64,000 nt of DNA from Bradyrhizobium barranii subsp. apii (GTDB lineage Bacteria; Pseudomonadota; Alphaproteobacteria; Rhizobiales; Xanthobacteraceae): contig NZ_CP096255.1 of NCBI RefSeq assembly GCF_011516635.5, positions 3,966,501 to 4,030,500 on the forward strand, read 5' to 3'. The translations under genes and the position numbers were made by a program. Shown one piece after another: positions 51,059 to 59,588 of this stretch. Each line of letters opens with the position of its first letter. Position 1 is the stretch's first letter. Below the pieces are notes generated by a model. It made no database searches and had not been told where the DNA came from. It saw only the letters and a list, made by a program, of their open reading frames with translations.

Positions 51059-52174
51059 ATGCGCGTCGGTGTGCCCAAGGAGATCAAGGTGCAGGAATAT
51101 CGCGTCGGGCTCACCCCGGGCGCGGTCCGCGAATATGTCGCGGCCGGGCACCAGGTGACGGTCGAGACCGGTGCCGGCAGCGGCATCGGCGCTTCCGACG
51201 AGGTGTACCAGCGGGCAGGGGCCGCGATCGCGGAGAACGCCCGTGACATCTTCGCCAGCTCCGACATGATCGTGAAGGTAAAGGAGCCGCAGAGAAGCGA
51301 ATGGGCCCAGCTCCGCGAAGGCCAGATCCTGTTTACTTATCTCCATCTTGCGCCGGATCCCGAACAGGCCAAGGGGCTGCTCGCTTCCGGTTGCACTGCG
51401 GTCGCTTATGAGACCGTCACCGACGCGGCCGGTCACCTCCCCCTGCTTGCGCCGATGAGCGAAGTCGCCGGCCGTCTCGCCGTCGAAGCCGCCGGCGCCG
51501 CGCTCAAGCGATCGGCCGGCGGCCGCGGGGTGCTGCTCGGCGGTGTGCCCGGCGTGCAGCCGGCGCGCGTCGTCGTGCTCGGCGGCGGCGTGGTGGGAAC
51601 GCAGGCCGCGCGCATGGCGGCGGGCCTCGGTGCGGAAGTCACTGTGATCGACCGCTCGATTCCCCGTCTACGCGAGCTGGACGATGTCTTTCTCGGGCGG
51701 GTGCGCACCCGCTTCTCGACCATCGAAGCGGTCGAGGACGAGGTGTTCGCCGCCGACGTCGTGATCGGAGCGGTGCTGGTGCCGGGCGCCAGCGCTCCAA
51801 AGCTCGTCACGCGCGCGATGCTCAAGTCGATGCGGCCGGGCGCCGTGCTGGTCGACGTCGCGATCGACCAGGGCGGCTGCTTCGAGACCTCGCATCCGAC
51901 AACGCACGCCGATCCGACCTATCAGGTCGACGGCGTCGTGCATTATTGCGTCGCCAACATGCCGGGCGCGGTGCCGGTGACGTCGAGCCAGGCGCTGAAC
52001 AACGCAACGCTGCCGTTCGGCCTGATGCTCGCGAACAAGGGCTTTGCCGCGGTTCTGGAAAATCCGCATTTGCGCAACGGACTGAACGTGCATCGTGGCC
52101 GCATAACCAACAAGGCGGTTGCCGAGAGCCTCGGGCTGGAATTTGCCCCGGTCGAGAGCGGCCTCGCCGCGTAA
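51059..52174 (+). CDS. ald: Alanine dehydrogenase
   Basis: A 371-residue NAD-dependent enzyme converting L-alanine to pyruvate and ammonia. The N-terminal active-site part has MRVGVPKEIKVQEYRVGLTP (K/R substrate residues) and DMIVKVKEPQ; the NAD motif is VVVLGGGVVGTQAARMA (about 168-184); the late DVAIDQGGCFETSHPTTHAD and GAVPVTSSQALNNATLPF are diagnostic. The start has AAGGAGCCCAAA. It lies divergently from the Lrp regulator, 141 bp apart. Confidence 0.95.
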   Translation: MRVGVPKEIKVQEYRVGLTPGAVREYVAAGHQVTVETGAGSGIGASDEVYQRAGAAIAENARDIFASSDMIVKVKEPQRSEWAQLREGQILFTYLHLAPDPEQAKGLLASGCTAVAYETVTDAAGHLPLLAPMSEVAGRLAVEAAGAALKRSAGGRGVLLGGVPGVQPARVVVLGGGVVGTQAARMAAGLGAEVTVIDRSIPRLRELDDVFLGRVRTRFSTIEAVEDEVFAADVVIGAVLVPGASAPKLVTRAMLKSMRPGAVLVDVAIDQGGCFETSHPTTHADPTYQVDGVVHYCVANMPGAVPVTSSQALNNATLPFGLMLANKGFAAVLENPHLRNGLNVHRGRITNKAVAESLGLEFAPVESGLAA

Positions 52175-52177
52175 CGG

Positions 52178-52813
52178 CTACACTGATTTGCGGTGGCGGC
52201 TGCCGAGCGCGGCCTCGATCGTTTCCGGACGCTCGATCCGTTCGATCAGCATGTCGATGCGATCACCGCCCCAGAACAGTTCGCCGTTGAAGACCATGGT
52301 CGGTACACCGAACACGCCGAGTGCTTCGGCCTCGTCGATGATGCGGTCGTGCTCGGCGCGGGCAGGGCCGTTGACGTAGGCTTCGAACTCGCTCGCCGAG
52401 CCGCCGCACGCGGTGATGACGTCCGTGATTGCGGCGAGATCGTCGATCTCGAGCTCATGGCTCCAGAATTCGCGGAACACCGTGTCGTGATAAGGGCGGA
52501 AGAAGCCGTGCCGCTGTGCGAACAGCATGCCGACGCTGGAATAGAAGGCGTCGTAGATCCGACGCGGCCCCTTCATAACGAGCCCTTGCGCATTGGCATA
52601 GCGCCGCGCGTCCATATAAGCGTAACGCACCTTGCGCCAGAAATGCGGCGTGCGCTCCTCGACCGTCCCCATGAATTCGGCGACGCGCAGCGTATAGGGC
52701 AGCCATTCGAGCTCGACGCCGTGCGTCTCCTCGAGCGAGAACAGCCGCTTGTTGGCGACGAACGCGTAGGGGCTCTTGTAGTCGGTGAAGACGCGGACAA
52801 GCGGCTTGGGCAT
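52178..52813 (-). CDS. DsbA-family isomerase (2-hydroxychromene-2-carboxylate isomerase-like)
   Basis: A 211-residue GSH-transferase kappa/DsbA-fold protein. It starts KPLVRVFTDYKSPYAFVANK, with serine in place of the CxxC cysteines (SPYAF), as in HCCA isomerases of naphthalene catabolism. The late GVFGVPTMVFNGELFWGGDR is the glutathione-site segment. ATG 52813 after GAGGGAAGCCGCCA is preferred over an upstream frame. It converges on ald with only 3 bp between the stops, so the two use opposite strands. Confidence 0.85.
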   Translation of the reverse strand: MPKPLVRVFTDYKSPYAFVANKRLFSLEETHGVELEWLPYTLRVAEFMGTVEERTPHFWRKVRYAYMDARRYANAQGLVMKGPRRIYDAFYSSVGMLFAQRHGFFRPYHDTVFREFWSHELEIDDLAAITDVITACGGSASEFEAYVNGPARAEHDRIIDEAEALGVFGVPTMVFNGELFWGGDRIDMLIERIERPETIEAALGSRHRKSV

Positions 52814-52872
52814 TGGCGGCTTCCCTCGGCGTACGGCGCTCCTGGTTGTGCGGGAGATTAACCCGCGAATTC

Positions 52873-52952
52873 CGTCATTGCGAGCGCAGCGAAGCAATCC
52901 AGAGTATCTCCGCGGAAGGATTCTGGATTGCTTCGCTGCGCTCGCAATGACG
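52873..52952. repeat. Intergenic palindromic element, family D
   Basis: CGTCATTGCGAGCGCAGCGA at 52873 on is mirrored by TCGCTGCGCTCGCAATGACG ending 52952; arms are 31 bp. A fragment of the same family is seen near 14405. Confidence 0.88.
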
Positions 52953-52964
52953 ACGAGGTGAGGT

Positions 52965-54875
52965 TTACGCCTTCGTCAACCTGTACTGCCCCAGATCCGG
53001 ATCATGCGTCATGCGCCAGTAGTCCACGAACCGCCAGGGCATCGCGGAAAACACGCGGCCGCTCGAATTGCGATAATAGGTGCTCATGCCGGGATGGGTC
53101 CAGATCATCGTCTCGTGCTCGGCATCGACCTTCTGGACGTAGTCGTCCAGCACCTCCTTGCGGACGTCGATGGCGGCGACGTCTTGCTCGATCATGTCGG
53201 CGAGGCAGGCGGAAATATAGCGGCTCTGGCATTCCGACTGGAAGATGACGCTGCCGCCATGGGCGGGGCCGGAGTTGGGGCCGAGCATGCAGAAGAAGTT
53301 CGGAAAGTCCGGCACGGTGAGGCCGAGGAACGCCGTCGGATTGTCGTTCGCCCAGGCCTCGCGCAGATCCTTGCCGCCGCGGCCGCTGATGTTGAGGCGT
53401 GCCGCCATCTCCGTCACCTTGAAACCGGTGGCGACGACGATGATGTCCGCGGGGCGGTGCTCGCCGTCAGCGGTGACGATGCCGTCGCGATCGAAATGAT
53501 CGATCGTGTCGGTGACGAGCTCGACATTGTCCCGCGTCAGCGTCCTGAACCAGTTGTTGTCAAGCAGGATGCGCTTGCCATAGGGCGGATAGGTCGGCAC
53601 GCATTTGGCGATCAGGTCGGGGCGGTCCTTCAGCTCGGTGAGGATGAAATCGGTCAGCTCCTGGCGATGCCGGTCATTGCCCTTGTTGACGGCGCGCTCG
53701 GGATGCGGCCAGGCCGGGTCCTTGCGCAGGAACGGCAGCAGACCGTCGCCATAGCGCCAGAACATGTTGAAACGATACCACTGCACATAGAACGGCAGAT
53801 GCGCGAGCAGCCAGCGCGCGCCCTCGCTGATCGGATCGGAATAGCCCTTAACGGGCCGCGCCCATTGCGCGCTGCGTTGATAGACCGTGACGGAGGCGAC
53901 GCGGCCGGCGATTGACGGCACCAGCTGCATCGATGTCGCGCCGGTGCCGATCACGGCAACATGCTTGCCGTCGAGATTGATGTCGTCCGACCATAGAGCC
54001 GAATGCAGGATCGTGCCCTTGAAGTCTCCCTCGCCCTTGAAGCGGGCGCGAGAGGGATCGTTGAGCTGGCCGATGGCGGAGACTAGTGCGGTGGATTCAA
54101 AGGTCTCTTCGCCGTTCTGGGTCTTCAACGTCGAGATCCAGCGCCGCTTGCCCTCGTCCCAGCGCGACGCTGTCAGCTCGGTATTGACGCGCAGATGCTT
54201 GCGGATTCCGTATTCCTCGGCGACCTTCAGCAGATATCCGAGCAGCTCCTCGCGCTGGCAGAAATAGCGCGTCCATGCATTGCCCGAGCCGAACGAGTAG
54301 GAATAGGAATGGTTCGGCGTATCGACGCCGCAGCCGGGATAGCGGTTGATCCACCAGGTGCCGCCGAGCTCGGCGTTCTTCTCGACGATGGTGTAGGGGA
54401 TGCCGAGATGGCCGAGTGCGACGCCGAGCGCGATGGCGCAGACGCCGGCGCCGACGATCAGGACGTGCTGGCCGGCAAGCTTCTCGGCGGAGGGGCGCTT
54501 CGTCCATTGCGGCTCGCGCGCTACAAATCCCATCTCCTCGCGCATCAGCGGTGCATATTCCGGCGCGACGTTCTCGCCGAGGCAGGCGCGCATCATCTTG
54601 AGCAGCAGCGCTTCGCCGGGATCAGTGATGACGGGTTTTGGCGCGCCGTCGGCAAACAGCTTGACCACTGCGGCACGAATTTCGTCCTGGACCTCCCGGG
54701 GCACGCCGGCCTCCGGATCGGGAATGAGACGGATGTCGCGCTTGGGCAAGTACGGCGGCTCGAGCCAGCGCTCATCGCCGGTCATGTGCACCAGCACCAT
54801 CAGCAGGCAGCGGATATCGCCTTCGGCGATCGCGGAGACGAGATCGAGCGGCTTTTGTGGAGATGCGATGTTCAT
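52965..54875 (-). CDS. Flavin monooxygenase, Baeyer-Villiger type
   Basis: A 636-residue FAD/NADPH enzyme with an N-terminal extension of about 130 residues before the FAD Rossmann motif VLIVGAGVCAIALGVALG. The Baeyer-Villiger fingerprint FxGxxxHxxxW is seen in FKGTILHSALWSD, and the NADPH motif is VAVIGTGATSMQLVPSIA. Such enzymes insert oxygen next to a ketone or hydroxylate cyclic and aliphatic ketones. Its ATG at 54875 overlaps the stop of the upstream tetR remnant (ATGA), so it was probably coupled to that now-damaged regulator gene. Confidence 0.9.
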   Translation of the reverse strand: MNIASPQKPLDLVSAIAEGDIRCLLMVLVHMTGDERWLEPPYLPKRDIRLIPDPEAGVPREVQDEIRAAVVKLFADGAPKPVITDPGEALLLKMMRACLGENVAPEYAPLMREEMGFVAREPQWTKRPSAEKLAGQHVLIVGAGVCAIALGVALGHLGIPYTIVEKNAELGGTWWINRYPGCGVDTPNHSYSYSFGSGNAWTRYFCQREELLGYLLKVAEEYGIRKHLRVNTELTASRWDEGKRRWISTLKTQNGEETFESTALVSAIGQLNDPSRARFKGEGDFKGTILHSALWSDDINLDGKHVAVIGTGATSMQLVPSIAGRVASVTVYQRSAQWARPVKGYSDPISEGARWLLAHLPFYVQWYRFNMFWRYGDGLLPFLRKDPAWPHPERAVNKGNDRHRQELTDFILTELKDRPDLIAKCVPTYPPYGKRILLDNNWFRTLTRDNVELVTDTIDHFDRDGIVTADGEHRPADIIVVATGFKVTEMAARLNISGRGGKDLREAWANDNPTAFLGLTVPDFPNFFCMLGPNSGPAHGGSVIFQSECQSRYISACLADMIEQDVAAIDVRKEVLDDYVQKVDAEHETMIWTHPGMSTYYRNSSGRVFSAMPWRFVDYWRMTHDPDLGQYRLTKA

Positions 54876-55345
54876 GGCGTGTCCTGATCTCCGGATGCAT
54901 TGAAGAGGCCGCGCGTCATCAGCTTGCGATAGGCGGAGATGACGTGGTCGGGCACGGCGGTGACGCCGTCAGCCGAATAGGAGTAGCGGCGGCTGAGATA
55001 GCCGCGCGCGCCCATGAGCATGTGGACGATGGCCTCGAATTCCTCGTCGCTGTAATCCTCGATCGCGCCTGCCGCTCGCGCGCGGCGCAAAATGCGGACA
55101 TAGGCAACCGAGATGTTGTCGAGATGTTTCTGGTAGCCGCTTCTCCGCCTTCTTCGACTTTATCCGTGAGGTGCCGGAGTTCCTGCGCATCCTCAATGAG
55201 GCCGAATTCTTCGCGCCCATCGGGCGATCTCCTGCCGCGCGGCATCGGCGGTGCCGGTGCGCGCGCGGATGAACTCGACCATGTCGAGGCCGATCTTCGG
55301 CAGGAGCTGGTCGAGCAGCTCCTGGCGGTTCTCGAAATGATTGTA
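54872..55345 (-). pseudogene. TetR-family regulator, truncated and internally inverted
   Basis: The C-terminal half reads leftward normally (GYQKHLDNISVAYVRILRRA, then DEEFEAIVHMLMGARGYLSR, ending at 54872). The N-proximal part YNHFENRQELLDQLLPKIGL...RQEIA also reads leftward up to 55223. Between them (55138-55222) the coding strand is reversed. Turning that block round restores an unbroken frame (RQEIA-RFSAFFDFIREVPEFL-...-FFAPI-GYQKHL). The DNA-binding N-terminus upstream of YNHFE is missing, replaced from 55346 by livH-like sequence. It can no longer make a repressor for the monooxygenase gene. Confidence 0.85.
55138..55222. other. 85-bp inverted segment inside tetR
   Basis: On the plus strand it encodes FSAFFDFIREVPEFLRILNE..., the stretch missing from the minus-strand tetR. 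Only a 3-bp inverted microhomology (CCG at 55137-55139, CGG at 55221-55223) borders it. 85 bp equals 28 codons plus one base, exactly what the frame needs. Confidence 0.85.
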
Positions 55346-55419
55346 ATCATCTTCGACGATGTCGTGCGCATCATCTGGGGCCGGAATTCAAGTCGATGGG
55401 CATGCCCGCGGCGTTCCAG
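55346..55419 (+). pseudogene. livH remnant fused to livM
   Basis: From 55346 the plus strand reads IIFDDVVRIIWG, the sequence of an internal loop of LivH-type permeases, then loses one base (GGCCGGAA for GGC CCG GAA) and continues EFKSMGMPAAFQ. The N-terminal and C-terminal parts of livH are absent. The last codons run in frame into livM, so the start MGMPAAFQ of livM seems borrowed from livH. Seen as pattern match; no search was possible. Confidence 0.6.
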
Positions 55420-56364
55420 GACGTCCTGATTGCCGTGATCGCGTTCGCCGTGCTGGCGAGCCTGCCGCTGTTCACCGGCAGCAAGGCGCTGCTCGATTTC
55501 GTCATCCGCTGCTCGGCTTACGGCCTGTTCGCGACCTCGCTGAACCTGCTGGTCGGCTACACCGGCCTGACTTCGTTCGGCCACGGCATGTTCTTCGGCC
55601 TCGGCGCCTACAGTTTTGGCCTGATCATGCAGAAGTTGGGCGTGCCGATTCCCGTGGCCTTCGTCGCGACGCTGGCGATCACGGCGGTAATTGCCGCAAT
55701 CATCGGCGCGATCTGCGTGCGGCTGAAGGATATCTATTTCTCCTTCGTCACGCTCGCGTTTCAGATGCTGATCCACTCGACCATCCTGTCCTGGGCCTCC
55801 TTCACCGGCGGCGACCAGGGCCTGCGTGGCGGCATTCCGCGCCCCACATTCCTCGGCATCAATCTTGCGAACCACATCCATCTCTATGTCGCGAGCTGCG
55901 CGCTTCTCATCCTCGGCCTGCTCGCGATGCGCCAGATCGCGCAATCGCCGTTCGGTTACACGTTGCGCATGATCCGCGACAATGCCGCGCGCGCAAGCTT
56001 CCTCGGCATCGACGTCTGGCGGGCCAAGCTGACTGTCTTCGTGCTGGCGGCGCTGTTTGCCGCGATGGGCGGCATGGTGATGGCGCTGTTCGTCTCTGGC
56101 GCCTATCCGGAGTTCGCCTATTGGACGATCTCGGGCGAGGGCATCTTCATCAACATGCTCGGCGGCGTCTCGACCTTCCTGGGGCCGATGGTCGGGACCG
56201 TGCTGCTGCTTCTGCTCAATGACACCGTCACGCGCTTCACCGAGTACCACGGCATCGTGCTCGGCGTGGTCATCCTGTTCTTCGCACTGGGCCTGCGCAA
56301 AGGCCTGCTGGATTTCGTTGCCGACTGGTTCGCGCACCGGCGTGACGCAGGCGAGGGGCGCTAG
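55396..56364 (+). CDS. livM: Branched-chain amino-acid type ABC permease LivM
   Basis: A 322-residue permease with 8-10 hydrophobic helices, carrying NLLVGYTGLTSFGHGMFFGLGAY and LRMIRDNAARASFLGIDVWR (the LivM EAA-like loop) and FINMLGGVSTFLGPMVGTV. The first eight residues probably come from a livH remnant and replace the native start, and no clear ribosome site is visible. LivH and a periplasmic binding protein, both required for transport, are absent upstream. Confidence 0.85.
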   Translation: MGMPAAFQDVLIAVIAFAVLASLPLFTGSKALLDFVIRCSAYGLFATSLNLLVGYTGLTSFGHGMFFGLGAYSFGLIMQKLGVPIPVAFVATLAITAVIAAIIGAICVRLKDIYFSFVTLAFQMLIHSTILSWASFTGGDQGLRGGIPRPTFLGINLANHIHLYVASCALLILGLLAMRQIAQSPFGYTLRMIRDNAARASFLGIDVWRAKLTVFVLAALFAAMGGMVMALFVSGAYPEFAYWTISGEGIFINMLGGVSTFLGPMVGTVLLLLLNDTVTRFTEYHGIVLGVVILFFALGLRKGLLDFVADWFAHRRDAGEGR

Positions 56365-56366
56365 CG

Positions 56367-57122
56367 ATGCTCGAGATCCGCAACCTCGCAAAATCCTTCG
56401 GCGGCGTGAAGGCGACCAACGACGTCACGCTCGATTTCCCCGACGGTTCGCTCACGGCGGTGATCGGACCGAACGGCGCGGGCAAGAGCACGTTCTTCAA
56501 CCTGATTACGGGCGCCTTGAGGCCGGATTCCGGCCAGGTGCTGCTCGATGGCGTCGATCTCGCCGGCCGTTCGCCGCCGGAGATCGTGCGCCACGGCATC
56601 GGCCGCGCCTTCCAGGTGGCCAGTATCTTCAAATCGTTGACGGTGCGCGAGACCATGCATGCCGCCGTCAGCGCCGACCAGCGCTCCTCCGCGGTGCTGC
56701 ACAAGCGCTTTCCCTTGCCCGAGACGCGCGACCGCGCCGAGCACGTGATGGAGCTGCTGGGCTTGGCGAGCAAGCGCAACCGCACCGCCGCGACGCTGTC
56801 GCATGGCGACCAGAAGCTGCTCGACATTGCGCTCGCTCTGGTGCTCGAGCCAAAGGTGCTGCTGCTGGACGAGCCGACTGCCGGCATGGGCCCGGAGGAG
56901 CGCTGGCGCATGATCGACAAGGTGCGCGAGCTCTGGGAGACGCAGAAAATCACCGTCGTCTTCATCGAGCACGACATGGACATCGTGTTCAAGATCGCCC
57001 CAAAGATCGTCGTGCTCTGCTACGGCCGCATCCTCGCGACCGGCACGCCCGACGAAATCCGAAGCAACAGCGCCGTGATCGAGGCCTATCTCGGCACTGA
57101 ACATGCGGGGGCCGCCGCATGA
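56367..57122 (+). CDS. livG: ABC transporter ATP-binding protein LivG
   Basis: A 251-residue ATPase with Walker A GPNGAGKST (about 36-44), signature TLSHGDQKLLDIALAL (LSHGDQ in place of LSGGQ, usual for LivG), Walker B VLLLDEPTAGMGPEE and H-loop FIEHDMDIVFKIA. Two bases after the livM stop, with GAGGGG upstream. ATGA overlap with livF. The transported substrate of the original importer is unknown; the adjoining monooxygenase suggests a degradable organic acid. Confidence 0.93.
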   Translation: MLEIRNLAKSFGGVKATNDVTLDFPDGSLTAVIGPNGAGKSTFFNLITGALRPDSGQVLLDGVDLAGRSPPEIVRHGIGRAFQVASIFKSLTVRETMHAAVSADQRSSAVLHKRFPLPETRDRAEHVMELLGLASKRNRTAATLSHGDQKLLDIALALVLEPKVLLLDEPTAGMGPEERWRMIDKVRELWETQKITVVFIEHDMDIVFKIAPKIVVLCYGRILATGTPDEIRSNSAVIEAYLGTEHAGAAA

Positions 57123-57832
57123 GCGCGACCATTATCGAAGTCGCCGATCTCGACGTCTACTACGGCACCAGCCAGATCCTGTTCGGCGTCGGCCTCTCGG
57201 TGCGGCAGGGCGAGACCATGGCGCTTTTGGGCCGCAATGGCGCGGGCAAATCGACGACCATGAAGGCGATCATGGGGCTGGCGCCGCCGCGGCGGGGCAG
57301 GATCAGCCTGCGCGGCGCGGTGATCTCGGGCCAGAAGCCGCACCATATCGCGCGCGCCGGTCTCGGCTTCGTGCCGGAGGATCGCCAGATCTTTCCGGAG
57401 CACACGGTCGAGGACAATCTCGTCATCGGTCGCAAGAAGGGGCCGGAAGGCTAGGACGAGTGGCCGATCAAGCGCATCTACGACGTCTTCCCGCTGCTGG
57501 AGCCGCTGCGCCATCGCATCGCCGGACGTCTCTCGGGCGGGGAGCAACAGATGCTCGCCATCGCGCGCACGCTGATGGGCAACCCGGCGCTGTTGCTGCT
57601 CGATGAGCCGAGCGAGGGCCTCGCGCCGATCATCGTGCAGCGGATCGGCGAGCTGTTGCGGCAGCTCCGACAGCTCGGATCGACCGTGCTGATCGCCGAG
57701 CAGAACATGCATTTCTGCCTGGGGCTTGCGAGCCACGCCACGGTCATCGACAAGGGCCAGATCGTCTATGCCGCCGGGATCGACGAGCTGAAGGCCAACG
57801 ACGCGATCCGTCGCCGCTATCTGGCGCTTTAA
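57119..57832 (+). pseudogene. livF: ABC transporter ATP-binding protein LivF, in-frame amber stop
   Basis: The frame gives Walker A LGRNGAGKST and continues to GPEG at codon 111, then TAG at 57452-57454, then continues without shift as DEWPIKRIYDVFPLLEPLRH, signature LSGGEQQMLAIARTL, Walker B LLLLDEPSEGLAPI and the expected C-terminus RRRYLAL. A CAG to TAG transition (or an error) explains it; homologues usually have a residue such as Gln there. The truncated product lacks signature and Walker B motifs and cannot hydrolyse ATP. Confidence 0.82.
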
Positions 57833-57995
57833 CCGGGTTCCGGACCGCCAAACCGGCCCAAAGAAGAAAACTGTTGTCTCGGGTTCGTCAGACGGAAGGA
57901 GTTTCCCCGTCGAGGGCCAAAAACGCCAATCGCTTCCATTGCCGTTTGGGGCCGAAACGACGACATTCCATTCAGAGTTTGATGGATTGACGGTC

Positions 57996-58214
57996 ATGGA
58001 ACGCACTGGATTTGAGCCCTTCGGCGAGCAGCTGGTGTCCGCAACGGACACCCAGCCGCGATCGCGCGCCTCAAAGCTCCTGCTGCGGGCCGGCACCACG
58101 GTGTTCTGGTCGCTGGTCGCGGGCATCGTGCTCGCGCGTGCGGCCTTCTTCGAGCCGGGCGTCTATGACAGCTTCAGCCGCGTCGCCTCGCTCGCCAAAA
58201 GCCTGATCTTCTGA
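57996..58214 (+). CDS. Small single-span membrane protein
   Basis: A 72-residue frame from ATG 57996 with one hydrophobic segment (about residues 33-54, RAGTTVFWSLVAGIVLARAA) and a short C-terminal tail. No family is recognised. The upstream sequence has no clear ribosome site, so the call is tentative. Confidence 0.5.
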   Translation: MERTGFEPFGEQLVSATDTQPRSRASKLLLRAGTTVFWSLVAGIVLARAAFFEPGVYDSFSRVASLAKSLIF

Positions 58215-58324
58215 GCCGATTATTCCGGGCTGAGGATAGAACTTCCCTCGGCCCTGATATGCTGAAAACTTATTCCCCAATCGGCCAGCACTGCGTATAA
58301 ATATTTCTCCTCTGGGAGAGATTT

Positions 58325-59383
58325 GTGTCGCAGAATCAAGCATCCAACCCGGCCGACGCCAAGCCAACCACTGTCGTGAGCCGTATCGCGGCGCTGATTC
58401 CGGGAATCCTCCTGTGCATCGCCGTGGCCGGTATCTCGGCCTTGCTCGAACGGGCCGAGCTGGGTGTCTTCGAGCACCCCTATGTCGAAGCGCTGGTGAT
58501 GGCGATCCTGCTCGGGATGGCGCTGCGCAGCTTCTGGAAGCCGGCGCCGCGCTGGCAGGCCGGCATCGCCTTCAGCGCCAAACAGCTGCTCGAAGTCGCG
58601 GTCATGCTGCTGGGTGCCTCGATCAGCTTCGCCGCCATCGCGGCTTCCGGCGTGGCGCTGCTGGCATCGATCGCCGCGGTCGTCGTGATCGCGCTCTGCG
58701 TCTCCTTCGGCCTCAGTCGCATGCTGGGCCTGTCGACGCGGCTCTCGATCCTGATCGCGTGCGGCAATTCCATCTGCGGCAATTCCGCGATCGCCGCCGT
58801 GGCGCCGATCATCGGCGCTAACAACGACGAGATCGCGTCCTCGATTTCCTTTACGGCGATCCTCGGCGTGATGATGGTGCTGGGCCTGCCGCTGCTGATT
58901 CCGCTGCTGCAATTGTCGGCCACGCAATATGGCATCCTCGCAGGCCTCACCGTCTACGCGGTGCCGCAGGTGCTTGCGGCAACGGTGCCGGCCGGGCTCG
59001 TTTCGACGCAGATCGGCACGCTGGTGAAGCTGATGCGCGTGCTGATGCTCGGGCCCGTCGTCGTCGGTCTCTCCCTGGTCGCCTCGCGCTGGCAGACCGG
59101 CGCCAAGAAATCCAATGTCGGCTTCTTCCGCCTGGTCCCCTGGTTCATCCTCGGCTTCCTTGCGCTGGCGACCCTGCGCTCCCTGGAGATCGTGCCGGGC
59201 ACGGTGGTCGGGCCGGTGACGAAGATCACGAGCTTCCTGACCGTGGTCTCGATGGCGGCGCTCGGCCTCGGCGTCGACGTGAAGGTGCTGGCGAATGTCG
59301 GGGGCCGGGTGACGGCCGCCGTGACACTGTCGCTGATGCTGCTGCTCGGCATCAGCATCGCGCTGGTGCACTGGTTCAAGTAA
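58325..59383 (+). CDS. YeiH-like putative sulfate/anion exporter (UPF0324)
   Basis: A 352-residue membrane protein with about ten helices, beginning at GTG 58325 after GGGAGAGATTT. The signatures LGMALRSFWKPAPRWQAGIA, FSAKQLLEVAVMLLGASISF and CGNSICGNSAIAAVAPIIGA (about 145-165) are those of the YeiH/UPF0324 family, which has members proposed to export sulfate or related anions such as thiosulfate. It is monocistronic and followed by a family F repeat. The next operon (nitrate/sulfonate-type ABC transporter) may be functionally linked through sulfur, but this is only a suggestion. Confidence 0.88.
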   Translation: MSQNQASNPADAKPTTVVSRIAALIPGILLCIAVAGISALLERAELGVFEHPYVEALVMAILLGMALRSFWKPAPRWQAGIAFSAKQLLEVAVMLLGASISFAAIAASGVALLASIAAVVVIALCVSFGLSRMLGLSTRLSILIACGNSICGNSAIAAVAPIIGANNDEIASSISFTAILGVMMVLGLPLLIPLLQLSATQYGILAGLTVYAVPQVLAATVPAGLVSTQIGTLVKLMRVLMLGPVVVGLSLVASRWQTGAKKSNVGFFRLVPWFILGFLALATLRSLEIVPGTVVGPVTKITSFLTVVSMAALGLGVDVKVLANVGGRVTAAVTLSLMLLLGISIALVHWFK

Positions 59384-59410
59384 GGGGCGCACAGCGGCTG
59401 CGAACTCCTC

Positions 59411-59558
59411 TTCCTTCTCCCCTTGTGGGAGAAGGTGGCGCGAAGCGCCGGATGAGGGGTTCTATCCGCGAGTCCGAACTGAGAGGGGAGTTTGCCGAAG
59501 CAGACCCCTCATCCGCCTTGCCTTCGGCAAGGCACCTTCTCCCACAGGGGGAGAAGGG
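59411..59558. repeat. Intergenic palindromic element, family F
   Basis: CCTTCTCCCCTTGTGGGAGAAGG and CCTTCTCCCACAGGGGGAGAAGG hairpins with GATGAGGGGT and ACCCCTCATC arms. Between the converging YeiH and ABC genes. Confidence 0.82.
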
Positions 59559-59588
59559 AAGTAAGAGCGCAATCGTCGAGATGGGGCG

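Noticed and set aside
55138..55222. Phase-variable invertible switch in tetR
   Set aside because: No long inverted repeats and no recombinase gene nearby; only 3-bp microhomology, and the N-terminus of the gene is also missing.
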